A stretch of 64,000 nucleotides of DNA from Furcasterigmium furcatum (Eukaryota > Ascomycota > Sordariomycetes > Glomerellales > Plectosphaerellaceae), in contig BCIA01000001.1 of assembly GCA_001599815.1 (NCBI GenBank), positions 810,934-874,933 of the forward strand, given 5' to 3'. Of this stretch, positions 21,149-32,900 are shown one piece after another. A program made the position numbers and the translations under genes. The notes beneath the pieces were generated by a model. That model made no database searches. It had not been told where the DNA came from and saw only the letters and a list, made by a program, of their open reading frames with translations. How positions within the stretch are numbered: the stretch's first letter is position 1; each line of letters opens with the position of its first letter.

Positions 21149-21468
21149 TCGGAGGGTGTCCGTTGTAATGACAAACGCACAGCACTGGTGTTCTGGGGTT
21201 GCGCTCTGGGGTATGACTCTTTTGGCTTTCCCACGGGAGGCCTTGCCCGCTTGGAGTTCTGCGAGGTTCCTCTCTCTTGCCACTTTGAAGATACCACACT
21301 TTGTATTTGTTCAATAGAGCGATGCTTTTGGTCCCGTTTGTAATGATGAGACGCTTCCCATGCTCAGCACCGGTGGTTTTCATTAAAGTGCAATTCATGA
21401 CGTTCCCACGCTATTTACACCATGCAGTTCTACGCAGAAGCTCCGCCCCGTCTCCCCACATGCTCCGG
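21149..21468. other. Convergent 3' regions of SGO1 and VPS29
   Basis: The stop codons of the two genes are 320 bp apart and face each other. The interval is expected to hold both poly(A) sites, and no gene is seen. Confidence 0.55.
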
Positions 21469-22184
21469 TCATGAGCCGCCTGACGGCTCAACGGGCTTCG
21501 TATAAGTCACCTTCTCCACCGCGACGCTCTCGTTGCCCTTGTCGTCTTTTCGCAGTTGGTACACGTACAGCGTCAGCGAGATACCTTGTACCTGCAACCC
21601 TCGACGTTAGCAGGCCACCATGTCATTTTGGGGCGGGGCGTACTCACATCCATCAGACAAAAGCTCGGCACGGGCTCCTCCCCGTCCTTCCCCCAGGCGG
21701 TGGCGAATGCGCCCGTCGCGCTGCCGGGGTTGACGAAGAACTTGTCCATGTACTCGAAGGCGTCGAAGCGGTGCGTGCCGCCGCCCCAGCACAGGACGTC
21801 AACGTCGAGCTTGTTGGCCTCGGCGAGGAGCAGGTCGGGCTCGGAGGAGACGAGGGTGAAGCCCTCGAGGAAGCCGATGCGGAGAGAGCCGTGGGTGACG
21901 ACCTGGGTGAGGGGGAGGCCGGCAGCTTCAACGTCGTAGCGGCCCTTGACGATCTTGAGATCTGGTGCGACGGTGCGCAGGTATTCGTAGGTGTGGCGGT
22001 CGGTGAGGTTTCCGAGGCAGAGGGTCTGGCCAATCTTGCCAGGTGCGAGGAGCTTCTTGAACTGTCGAGGAGGTTAGAGCTAGGCAGCAGGGAAAGGAAA
22101 GGGGAAGTGACGGGCCTTGGCCGGGATGTCGAGAGCGCGGTCTGGGATGTGGAGGTCCCCGATAACGAGGATGAGGAATGCCAT
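21469..22184 (-). CDS. VPS29: Retromer subunit Vps29 (metallophosphoesterase fold)
   Basis: Vps29 is part of the retromer core that recycles cargo from endosomes. Three exons, 22184-22116 (23 codons), 22061-21648 (138) and 21591-21469 (40 plus stop), give 201 residues, close to the usual family length. The N terminus is MAFLILVIGDLHIPDRALDI, followed by PAK and, after the intron, FKKLLAPGKIGQ. CLGNLTDR, IVKGRYD, VTHGSLRIGF, GGGTHRF and NPGSATGAF mark the phosphoesterase fold. The first intron (22115-22062, 54 nt) must begin with GC (AAG|GCCCGT) because no GT donor keeps the conserved PAK-FKKLL junction in frame; its branch (CTAAC) and acceptor (ACAG) are normal. The second intron (21647-21592) is ordinary GT-AG. 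Confidence 0.93.
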
Positions 22185-23896
22185 GATAGCGTGAGGGCGG
22201 CCGAACTCTGGCGACCGGTATCACGGCTGAGTTGTTGGGTATCGAGGGACGTGTGGCTCGCCGAGAGCTCGATGGGTAGCTAGTTGAAGCTCGACTAGAG
22301 CTACGGTCTGGCAGGTCGCGGTTGGTTCGGAAGGCCAAAGGGGCCCGAGCGTCGTCAATGGAGAAGTTATCCTCTGTTCGAGTGGTGTTCCCGGGCCCAG
22401 ACGAATAAACTGAGCTAGTATCGTCGTACGGATGTCGGGTATCGAGGTCGAGGTGTTGCGGGATGACCGTCGGTCGTGATAGCGGAGGTCCTTCCTGGTC
22501 CCTGAGTTGAGGCAGCGGGTTACGTCAGCCAGCAGACCCCCCACTTTGCTGGACATGCGCACCCCTACAGTGTACACTGAGGGACCTGAGGTACGAAGTG
22601 ACAAGAACCTCCACGGCCTGCCTACCTCGGTTCTTGGTATGGATGGACAACTATTTGTTGCATTGTGCGACTATACACTTTGTAATGAGTGGGATACTCC
22701 CAGGACCAGGGCAATTTTCCTCAAGGAAAGGAGAGCAGCATGTCGTTCTTCCAGCGTGGAAGACTAGATTGAGCTGCCGACAGGTAGAGTAGCGGAGCAA
22801 ATCATGGTCCTTTAACCTCTGAATAGACTTCAAATTGCATAGACGACTCCAGATATATACATTCATGCCTAAGCTCCGGTTATCTCTTGTCAGACATGCT
22901 CTTTCAGAGGTATCAAGACATCGTCAGGGAGGGTACAACCCATGCTTAGTACCCAAGACATAACGGAGTAAGTGAGATTGCAACTGAGCTCTCAGGTTCC
23001 CCTATCTGGGACTTACGAATGTAGACAAGAAAGAGCCCGAGGCTGACCTCAGCTGAAGCTGTCTTTCATACCCGGGCGTCTGTTCTCTCTCGAACTGACG
23101 GGAGAGTGTGGGGCGAGTTGATGTACCCCAGAGTTCAATAAGCCACCGCGGGCGGAAGAAGAGTGGCTTAACAGGGTCACGAATGGAGCCAAGGGCATTA
23201 CTAGAACATCCTATCCACACCAGTATCGTGCCCCTGGCTGTTAGTGACCTACTGCGGTGAGCTCCGCCGCTGAGCTCCGACGGCGGCGGCGGACTCCTCT
23301 TCTCAGTCATCGAATGCCGAGTTTCCTCCTGTCGAGTGAGTCCCATTGACCTAACAAAAATCACGGCATTTATTACCCGCACGGATACCTACACTGCCTG
23401 TGTCGGCCAAATAGATAAGTAGCGAAAGGGCGCAGACGAGTCACGATCTTCTATTTCATCAGCGGCTGATCCCTGGAACCAGCCACCATCTCCCAGGCAC
23501 GACAGAACCACCACTCGCAACAGACTTCGGCCAGTCTTGTGTTCAGTCGACGTCAACCTGCGTTCGTTCGTTCCCCTCCGGCTCCGATCGGCTAGCACCC
23601 GTACCATCGGCCCAGAGTCCCGGCGCATCGGCACAACTCCCGTTGCCCGTCAACCAATGCATACCCTCCTCAGACGCCTCCCGCTCCGCACGCTGCTACT
23701 CGAGGGGATGCCCCTCCATAACCTTAAGAACCCCTCATCCGCCAGGATATCTCTTGTAGCGGGACACCTCGGCTCGTCATCAGTAACAACACCATCATCG
23801 ACTTCTCTTGTAGGCAGGCTCCTTGTGTACCCGGCGCCCTGCTGCTGTACCCAGGCTTACTTACCTCTGTGAACCCAGTCTCGACCGCAATCCACC
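22185..23896. promoter_or_regulatory. Divergent intergenic region between VPS29 and AGX1
   Basis: About 1.7 kb between divergent start codons. The part nearest AGX1 is C-rich and likely its 5' leader. Open frames are short and no known protein was recognised. Confidence 0.45.
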
Positions 23897-25222
23897 ATGT
23901 CTCAGCAGCCACCCCACGCCGCCCTCCTCATCCCGGGCCCGATCGAGTTCGACGATGCCGTCCTTCAGTCCATGAGCCACTACAGGTGCGCCAGCTCCCG
24001 AGGAGGGTCAATTGTCCAGAGACAAGCTGACATTCAGTCCTTGGAACAGTGAGAGCCATGTCGGCCCTGCCTTTGTGGCTACCTTCGGCGAGGCCCTGTC
24101 CATGCTGCGCAAGCTGTTCCAGACCTCCAGCCCCGGCTCGCAACCCTTCGTCCTTTCCGGCTCCGGCACCCTTGGCTGGGACCTCGTGGCCGCCAACCTC
24201 GTCGAGGCCAACGAGGACGTCCTCGTCCTGTCCACGGGCTACTTCGGCGACGGCTTCGCCGACTGCTTCAGGACGTACGGCGCCAATGTCACACAGCTCA
24301 CGGGCCCCGTTGGCGGTAGGCCCCAGCTCTCCGAGATCGAAAAGGCACTGTCGGAGAAGAAGTACAAGGTCGTCACAGTGACGCACGTCGACACCTCCAC
24401 CGGCGTCCTCAGCGAGCTCAAGGACCTCTCTGCGCTCGTGAAGCGCGTCTCCCCCGAGACCCTGCTCATTGTCGACGGCGTCTGCAGCGTCGCCTGCGAA
24501 GAGATTGCCTTTGACGAGTGGAAGCTGGACGGCGTCGTGACCGCCAGCCAGAAGGCCATCGGCTGCCCGGCTGGCCTGTCCATTTCCATGTTCAGCGAGA
24601 AGGCCATGGAGGCTTACAAGAACCGCAAGACGCCCGTGCCGGCCTACTTTGCCTCCATGAAGAACTGGACTCACAGTATGTTGTCTCCACGTGATCTGGG
24701 ACTTGCGATTTTCTAATGCCAGCCAGTCATGCAAAACTACGAGGCTAAGAAGCCCTCGTACTTTGCGACGCCCTCTCCCCAACTTATCCACGCGCTGCAC
24801 ACCGCCCTCACCCAGATCCTCCAGAAGCCGCTCGCGGAGCGCTTTGCCCGCCACACCGAGGTCTCGGACAAGGTGAAGCGGGCCGTGGCTAACCTCGGCC
24901 TCAAGGTGGTGGCCACCAAGCCGGAAGACCAGGCCCACGCCATGACTGCCATCTACCTCCCCGAGACGGTCAAGGCGGCTGAGCTTCTCCCCGTGCTGGC
25001 CAAGAAGGGCGTCATCTTCGCCGGCGGCATCCACAAGGAGATTGCGCCCAAGTACATCCGATTCGGACACATGGGTGTCAGCGTGGTGAGTACCTGGCCT
25101 ATCTGACGATTGGAGAATACAATGCTGACTTCAGGCAGACGGATCCTAGCAGGAAGGACATCGATAATGCGCTCGCGGCACTCGAGGAAGGGCTGTCGGT
25201 CTGTGGATATCAAAAGCCATAG
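23897..25222 (+). CDS. AGX1: Alanine-glyoxylate / serine-pyruvate aminotransferase (class V, PLP)
   Basis: This enzyme transfers the amino group of alanine to glyoxylate, making glycine. Four exons: 23897-23985, 24050-24675, 24727-25085 and 25139-25222, giving 385 residues, the same length as yeast Agx1. The N terminus has LLIPGPIEFDD and the family block SESHVGPAF. The substrate/PLP-binding region includes LSGSGTLGWD, and TASQKAIGCPAGLS holds the PLP lysine. The C-terminal part has HKEIAPKYIRFGHMG. Intron 1 has two possible acceptors 12 nt apart (24036-24037 and 24048-24049); I chose the second because it restores the SESHVGP block without a four-residue insertion. No peroxisomal SKL-type C terminus is present (it ends YQKP), so a cytosolic location is more likely. 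Confidence 0.92.
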
Positions 25223-26168
25223 ATGGACCAGACCAGAAGGTATTCAAAAAGGGAAAAAAGTGTCGCATACTCTGGCCATGTACAAATACATAGATAAGAC
25301 GGATGGCATTGTATTAGAAATATCAGAAATGCAGCAAATCGCATTCGAGATCCAGTCCAGAATTAAAGAAGGCTTCCCGATCCGGTATGTTGTAAGCGCA
25401 ATGGTGTAGGCGAGCCGGTACTGCGAGTTGCACAAGTGGGCTGACCCGGTGGTGCGGTCGAGGGGGCGAACCGCGGCAACAGACGCGATGAACATCCACC
25501 GCCTGGGTCAAACCGCTGCTGGCGGTATGAACGCTTCACGTTCCATCAGGCAGGGTGGCAGTGGGGTGAGGGGGAAAAGAAGGCTGGACGGCACTTGAAG
25601 TACCGATACTTGAGGAGCTTCCGATGTCGTGCGTCACCGAGGGGCTTCCAGGGGGAACAGGCAGCTTCGATAGCACGGTTGGCGCGTTCTTGCGGCGGGG
25701 CTGCACTCAGAGGTCAAAGCTTCCTCAGGTACCGGTACTTTCATGGTGGAGTTCAGGCGCCCGGCTGACAAAATTGGTTGTCCCCCGCCATCTCTCCCGC
25801 CGCCGCCTCGAATCGATACCTTCTCCTCCCAGACCTCCCCATCCCAATCTTCACTCTTCCACGCACCCCCAGGCAGCCTTGACTTCTTCCCTATTGCCTC
25901 GCCCTTCCCATTTAGCACGGCTTTCCATCCCGCCTCCTGTTTCTTCCGCCGCGAGAAGCGTACAACCGAGCACCGCCCTCGCGACTTTGGATTCCCACCC
26001 CCCGGGCGCTTCGTGAAGAGCAGCCAGCCTCCCACGGCGGTCCGCATCCCTGAATCAGCGAGCTCCCGAATCAAACTTGCGACAACTCAGCCCCGGCTGC
26101 ACGACCCGTGAATCCCTCCTGACTTTCTTCCCCGAAGTAGGCGACGGCCTAAAACATCACCTCCCCTG
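25223..26168. promoter_or_regulatory. Intergenic region upstream of CRM1
   Basis: About 0.95 kb in tandem orientation. It holds the AGX1 3' UTR and then a strongly pyrimidine-rich stretch from about 25780 to 26160 that looks like the CRM1 promoter and 5' leader. No gene is seen. Confidence 0.5.
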
Positions 26169-29100
26169 ATGACGATCTCTATCCCGGAGCTGGACAACAT
26201 CGTCCGCTCCTTCTACGATGGCACCGGAGACCAGGTACGACCTCTCCCCAGCTCGAGCTGCTTCTCTCGACAGCCATGCTGATTTAACATCAACAACAGC
26301 GAAAGCAAGCAGATGCAGCTCTGAACCAGGTATGCCCAGTCCTATCATCTGTAATCCTCGTGGCGACCGAGCTAACAACTTGACCTCCAGTTCAAGGAAG
26401 ACCCGGACGCATGGCTCCTCGTTGACAAGATCCTCAGCGAGTCCACTCACCCCCAGACCAAGTGTACGTCACTGCCCCATTACGCGTTGCTCATGGGATA
26501 TCACGGGCTAACTTGGACGGTAGACATCGGCCTTCAGGTGTTGGACAACATCATCATGACGCGGTGGAAGGTGCTGCCTCGAGAGCAATGTCTCGGTAAG
26601 CGCGATTGCAACTCCCCAGTTGCTCCCGGCTATAGCAGCTGACCCGTCTCCAGGCATCCGCAACTTTGTTGTGCAGTTCATCCTCCAGGTCTCCGCGGAC
26701 GAGGAGACGATGAAGTCCCAGAGGGCTCTCCTCAACAAGCTCAACCTCGTCCTTATCTCCATCCTCAAGCAGGACTGGCCTCACAACTGGCCCACCTTCA
26801 TCAACGAGATCATTACCGCCTCCCACTCGAGCTTATCCGTCTGCGAGAACAACATGGTCATCCTTCGGCTCCTGTCCGAGGAGGTCTTCGACTACTCCGC
26901 CGACCAGATGACCTCGACCAAGACTCGCAACCTCAAGACTACCATGTGCGCCGAGTTCTCTCAGATCTTCCAACTGTGCCAGGAGGTCCTCAACTCGGCC
27001 ACCCAGACAAGCCTTGTCAAGGCCACCCTCGAGACCCTCCTGCGCTTCTGCAACTGGATCCCTCTCGGCTACATCTTCGAGACTCCGCTCATTGAGACCC
27101 TGCGCACACGCTTCTTGCCCGAGCCGGAGTTCCGCAACGTCACTCTTCAGTGCCTGACCGAGATCGGTGGTCTGCAGACGGGAAGCCCTGGTCAGCCCAA
27201 CTCGTACGACGAGCAGCTTGTCAAGATGTTTACCGAAGTCCTCGCCACCATCTCCAACATCATTCCCATCACCATTGACCTCAAGACCACGTACCCGCAA
27301 AGCAACTCGAGGGATCAGGAGTTTGTCCAGAACCTGGCCCTCTTCCTGTCCAACTTTTTCGGCATGCATCTGAACGTGAGCTGCCCCTGACCCAAATGGA
27401 TTGTTGAGGGTTTATTAGTTACTGACAACATCTCCCCCTTCTAGCTCATCGAGAACCTCCCCAACCGCGATTACATCACCCATGGCCACTTCTACCTCGT
27501 GCGGATATCCCAGATTAACGACCGAGAAATCTTCAAGATCTGCCTCGACTACTGGCTCAAGCTGGTGCAGGAGATGTACGATGAGATGCAGACGCTCCCG
27601 ATCACAGACGTGAACCCGATGCTGGGCATGGCTGGTGTCGGCGCCCCAAACCCGAACATGATGCAGAACTACCCACTGCGAAAGCATAAGTACAAGGAGG
27701 TACTTTCGAATCTGCGACAGGTCATGATTGAGAGGATGGTCCGCCCCGAGGAGGTCCTGGTCGTCGAGAACGACGAGGGAGAGATCGTCCGCGAGTTCGT
27801 CAAGGAGAGCGACACCGTCCAGCTTTACAAGACGATCCGCGAGTGCCTGGTGTATCTGACCCATCTGGACGTGCTCGACACCGAGAGCATCATGACCGAG
27901 AAGCTTGCCCGGCAGGTCGACGGCTCCGAGTGGTCGTGGCACAACTGCAACGTGCTCTGCTGGGCAATCGGTTCCATCTCATTGGCCATGAACGAGGAGA
28001 CTGAGAAGCGCTTCCTCGTCACAGTGATCAAGGATCTTCTGGGTCTTACGGAGATGAAACGCGGCAAGGACAACAAGGCGGTCGTCGCCAGTAACATTAT
28101 GTATATCGTGGGCCAATACCCACGATTTCTCAAGGCGCACTGGAAGTTCCTTAAGACGGTCGTCAATAAGCTGTTCGAGTTCATGCACGAGTCCCACGAG
28201 GGTATGTCGACTCTTCACACCCGGTCGCTGTCTTCTCCTGCTAACTCGTTCGCTAGGTGTTCAGGACATGGCCTGCGATACCTTCATCAAGATCGCAAGG
28301 CAGTGCCGCCGCCACTTTGTCGCGCTGCAGCCTAGTGAGACCGAGCCGTTCATTGAGGAGATCGTGCGGAACATGGCCAAGATCACCTGCGACCTGACCC
28401 CCCAGCAGGTGCACACGTTCTACGAGGCCTGTGGCTACATGGTGGCCGCCCAGGGCAACAAGCACCAGCAGGAACGCCTGCTAAGTGATCTGATGGCCAT
28501 TCCCAACGCCGCCTGGGACGAGGTCATTAAGACGGCCAACCGAGACCCGACTTTCCTCCAGAACGCCGAGACCGTCAAGATCATCGGCAACATCATGAAG
28601 ACCAACGTGTCGGCCTGTTCTTCCATCGGCCCCTATTTCTACCCCCAGATCGGCCGCATCTTCCACGACATGCTGCAGATGTACCAGGCGACGAGCACTC
28701 TCATCTCGCAGGCGGTCGAGGCGCAGGGAGAGATCGCGACCAAGATGCCCGTGGTGCGGGGTCTGAGGACCATCAAGAAGGAGGTCCTGAAGCTTATCGA
28801 GACATATGTCGAGAAAGCTGAGGACCTTAATGCGGTCCGTCAGCAGATGGTTCCTCCTCTCCTGGAGGCCGTCCTCACCGACTACAACCGCAACGTGCCG
28901 AACGCCCGTGACGCCGAGGTGCTGAGGGCGATCACGGCCATCGTCACCAAGCTTTCCGTGAGTGTCATGGCCAGCGTTGATGCCAGGGTGAAGATTACTG
29001 ACAAGGTTTTGCAGAACTTGATGGAGGACCAGGTCCCCGGGATCATGGAGAACGTCTTCGAGTGCACGCTCGAGATGATCAACAAGGACTTCTCCGAGTT

Positions 29101-29926
29101 CCCCGAGCATCGCGTGGAGTTCTTCAACCTGCTGCGTGCGATCAACCTGCACTGTTTCCCTGGTACGTCGCACCCGCGTCTTGGATGATTTGAGGCCAAC
29201 CTACTGACGTGATCCCCAGCTCTGCTCAAGCTAGACAACCGCCAGTTCAAATATGTCATCGATTCGTGCTCGTGGGCCTTCAAGCACAACAACCGCGATG
29301 TCGAGGCTGCTGGGCTCAACATGTGCCTAGAGCTGATCAACAACATCGCCGAGACCGATGTCCAGACGTCAAATGCATTCTTCCAGCAGTTCTTCATCGT
29401 GGTCCTCCAGGACGTCTTCTTCGTTCTCACCGATACGGATCACAAGGCCGGCTTTAAGACACAGTCGATGATCCTGATGAGGCTGTTCTACTTCATCCAC
29501 CCGGCCGACGGAAGCGCTGCCAAGATCCAGGGCCCAATCTACCCTCCGAACGAAGCCCCTGGCGGTACTCCCAACAAGGAGTACCTGGCCAACTTTGTGG
29601 CCAACCTGCTCCGCGGCGCCTTCCCCAACCTGCAGCCGTGAGTGTCTTTCTATTTCTAGCCTGTGGCCGAATATTAACGTGGTCGTAGTGCGCAAATCAC
29701 AAGCTTCGTCGAGGGTCTCTTCGTGCTCAACACGCAGTACGACAAGTTCCGCCTGAACCTGCGTGACTTCCTCATCTCACTCAAGGAGTTTGCCGGCGAC
29801 AACGCCGAGCTCTTCCTGGTGGAGAAGGAGCAGCAGGAGAGGGACGTCAAGGCTGCGGACTTTGAGCGCCGTGGCAAGGTCGGAGGTCTGCTGAAGCCCG
29901 AGGAGCTCGAAGATGATGAGCTATGA
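26169..29926 (+). CDS. CRM1: Exportin-1 / CRM1 nuclear export receptor
   Basis: CRM1 carries leucine-rich NES cargoes out of the nucleus with Ran-GTP. Ten exons are read: 26169-26234, 26300-26329, 26391-26463, 26524-26595, 26654-27375, 27445-28201, 28257-28957, 29015-29162, 29220-29637 and 29689-29926, giving 1074 residues. Exon 2 is only 30 nt. The N-terminal importin-beta region (KQDWPHNWPTFINEI, ENNMVILRLLSEEVFD), the very conserved centre (ASNIMYIVGQYPRFLKAHWK) and CACDTF-type block (VQDMACDTFIKIA) are all present. The intron at 28958-29014 is 57 nt, in frame and stop-free; it was recognised because it splits the conserved run ending VTKLS and starting NLMEDQVPGI. The cysteine in NVLCWAIGSIS, the residue bound covalently by leptomycin B in sensitive species, is encoded at 27958-27960. 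The protein ends in an acidic tail (EELEDDEL). Confidence 0.95.
27958..27960 (+). other. CRM1: CRM1 leptomycin-B-reactive cysteine codon (TGC)
   Basis: The codon lies in the NES-groove helix sequence LCWAIGSIS and corresponds to human Cys528 and fission-yeast Cys529 by motif alignment. Budding yeast has Thr at this position and is resistant. In this model the residue number is 493. Confidence 0.8.
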
Positions 29927-32900
29927 CTTGCCCAAGAGCTCAGAACAGAATATGCCCCCAGGGCTGTCCCTTCGACGGAAGCGGGCAAGCCGGCTCTCAA
30001 GGCGGAGTCTGAGATCTTTGACGAGTGGGAACTTTACGGTGTCTGATGCTTCGCTTGGCATTGAGCTGGCAGTGCACAGCATCGCTCAATGACTTGCTCG
30101 CCAGACTTGACCGTTCTCGCTCTTTCTTGCACGCGACCGGTCGTGGCCCCAGGCAATGATGGCAATATGGAGGGGGTGTCCTGGTGCCCCGGGCGGCTCA
30201 GGATTACTAACAGCGGCAGCAGCAGGATGGAGAGACCGTTTACTTTCTTCACGACGTTCGGCGGCGGAAAAGCTTTGGGAGATAATTGGGAGAAACTTCT
30301 TCTTGAGGAGTGACGGCGCCCCAGGAGAACCGGGCGACTGACTTGCCTGACAGGAGTAGACGTCGAACAGCACGACCCGAGAGATACTGTCTGTACCTGG
30401 CGAAGGGACGAGCGGAAGGGTGTGTGACGTGTGATGAAGAATAGGACGACATTGTAGCTGATAGACAAGCATCACTGCAGAACGACCATAGGAAATGGAT
30501 GATATTCCTAGCTAGCCCAAGCCGGAGAAGGCCATGATGACGAGCTGCCGCTGGTAGTACGCTGACAGGGTCATCTCGGCGTCTCACGCAAACCGCGTAT
30601 CCGTTGCCAGCCAGCCCTACGTCTCATCCGTGGCTACCTACGGTCCCATCGTTCATTTCACGGCACATCATGCCCAGGGCCACATGACAAGTCACGTCAC
30701 CTGTTGCTCATGTCGTGCAACATGCCCCCCCGCGCGCCTCTCATTACGAACCCGCGGTATAGCCTGGCGCACACTCAGCGCCCTCCCTGACGCCCTCCCG
30801 GGTACGGTAGCCCGCGCTGTATCTCACCTTACACCGTCCATACACCGGCGTACACCGGGACTGGGATGTCCGATGTTCGAAGAGGGATGGCTCTGGGAGG
30901 GGGTGAGCCCGACGTGACACCGGGTGGCTCAGTGTCGGAGGTGACTGGTCATCTTGGCAGCCACGCCGGAGGAGAACGAAGGTTGGGGCGTGTTCCCCCA
31001 CCGATGCTGGGCCCGGATACCGGCAGCATCGAGTTGGGCTGCGAAAGGTGCGGTGCTGTTGGTGGTGATTTCACCGGTGCGATTGGGAGGGTTGTCAGTT
31101 CTCATATGGTACGCGGTGCCGCTTGTAGCCGCTTTGCCGATGATGGAAGGAAGGGCAGGACTGTGAATCCTTCGCCCGCCGAGCACGTTTTCCGGCATCC
31201 TGTCAGGACTGCGTCGCTTGGGATCTTGATCACATGGCCGACGCTCATGGCACCCCCGTCTCAGTCCCAGTCCTGGTGAAGCCAAGGGGCTGCTGTGCGC
31301 TTCTGTGGGAGCCCAACAACAAGTAAGTACCCTGCACATGTATCTCCCCCGTTGTTGCTCTGTGAAGGAAGAGCCCTCAATCGAAGGTGCGGCGCACATG
31401 GTCTCGGTGCTTGGTGATGATTGCATCTCTTTGTTGACGGGAGAGATTGGGCGCGGCCGCATGCCCCCAATTGCCAAGTACGCCGAATTCCATTCCCAAA
31501 GAGTGCGGTTTCCCTATATCAGTGGAGAGGTAAGGCTGCGAAAAGCAAGGGTCATGTCTTTGGGGGGTCGCAGCGGATCGCGAGAAGTTGGAACCCCGGC
31601 CCCAGCAAGCCAACTTTTGTTGTATATCCATACAAACTGAGTGCAGGGACTTGCGGCGGGCAAACACCGAGCCGAGGCATCGCGCTCGAGGCCGAGTTGG
31701 ATGGCGAGAGAGTTCAGAGGCCTCGCTCGCGCAGGTGCGTATATGTGCAGGAAATCCTTCAGCCCGTACTTGTGCATGTCCCAGCCTCCATGTCCGAAAC
31801 GATCGTCAGAACATCACCACAACAGTGCCAGAGGCGGCCCTCTGAGGGTGTGCTCCTGGCTGGTCTGGTCGACTTGTGCGACTGTGACTGGAGGCGGCGC
31901 AACCCCCGTCGAGGCCCCCCCAAGCCCGAAGGATTCTGGCGCCCGTGATGAATCTGCACCCGCGTGCAGGTCGTCACAGCTCGGTGCCAGGCTGCTGGGA
32001 AGACTGTGGCCTGGGGATGCTAAGTGGACGGGAGGCTCGTCCATCCTCTCAGGGGCGGGCATCGCCCATCACGATCAATCAGCCGCCCCAGGACCACGGA
32101 AGACTCGGCATTGCCGTTCTGCCCGCCGGGGCTCTCACGTCAGACTGCCTCCGGCAGACGAAACGTCCTAACATGAAAACACCGCCAGCTGGTGGAAGAT
32201 GCCAGGGGGCTTGCATGAACGACTGTCTTGTCGGTCCGCTGCCTTGGTCTCGAGATGTCCGAGATCCGTGGTCGAGAGTGTCCTTCCTGTGTGCATCACA
32301 TGCTTTTGGCCCGTCCGCGTTGATATCGAAGGATTTGCCAAGTTCTGCGAGGGCCACGTGTGACGAGGAAGGAGTGCGCTGAAGCTGTCGGGCGGACAAT
32401 ACCCGCCAGGGGCACAATCAGGCTTGCTCGCTTTCCCAGTGGTGGCGATGGGATATTGCATCGACAAGTGTGTTTGCCGAGGCGGGTGGGAGACCAGGGC
32501 CCGGATCCTGCAGCTGCCATCATCGTAAGCGACCCTCGGAGTGCGTACAACGGAATGCCATTGACGGACATGTCGAGTGAATTACCCTTTTAGGGAGGCA
32601 GTCTGCGGTATGCCGAGCAGCGAGTAGGATGTGCTGGTGCTTTGTAAGAGCTTTGGGAGCATTGTGTAAGTGAGAAGACAGATGTTTGTTTTTTCTCTGA
32701 CAGTCAAGCTGCCCTTCCATCGCTGAGTTGCGAGTCCCGCCACCCACTCGGATACCATGCGATGACGTCTGACGCAGTACCACCGCAGTTCAATGACGCT
32801 ACACATATGCATCTTGCCGTCTTTTATTGTGGCCTGCCGTGATTTCATTGTCCTGCTCGTTCCCGTGTGCGACTCGAGCATCGTCGGGTGTGGCGCCCTC

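Noticed and set aside
24038..24049. Use of the first AGX1 acceptor adding Pro-Trp-Asn-Ser
   Set aside because: Kept only as an alternative; the family runs directly from the HY residues into SESHVGP, which the second acceptor gives.
23928..25070. 380-codon minus-strand ORF antisense to AGX1
   Set aside because: A Leu/Gly/Asp-rich shadow of the codon-biased aminotransferase gene, ignoring its introns.
30034..30587. Possible small minus-strand gene just after CRM1
   Set aside because: Several overlapping minus-strand frames are open but none joins into a convincing spliced protein, and no family is recognised.
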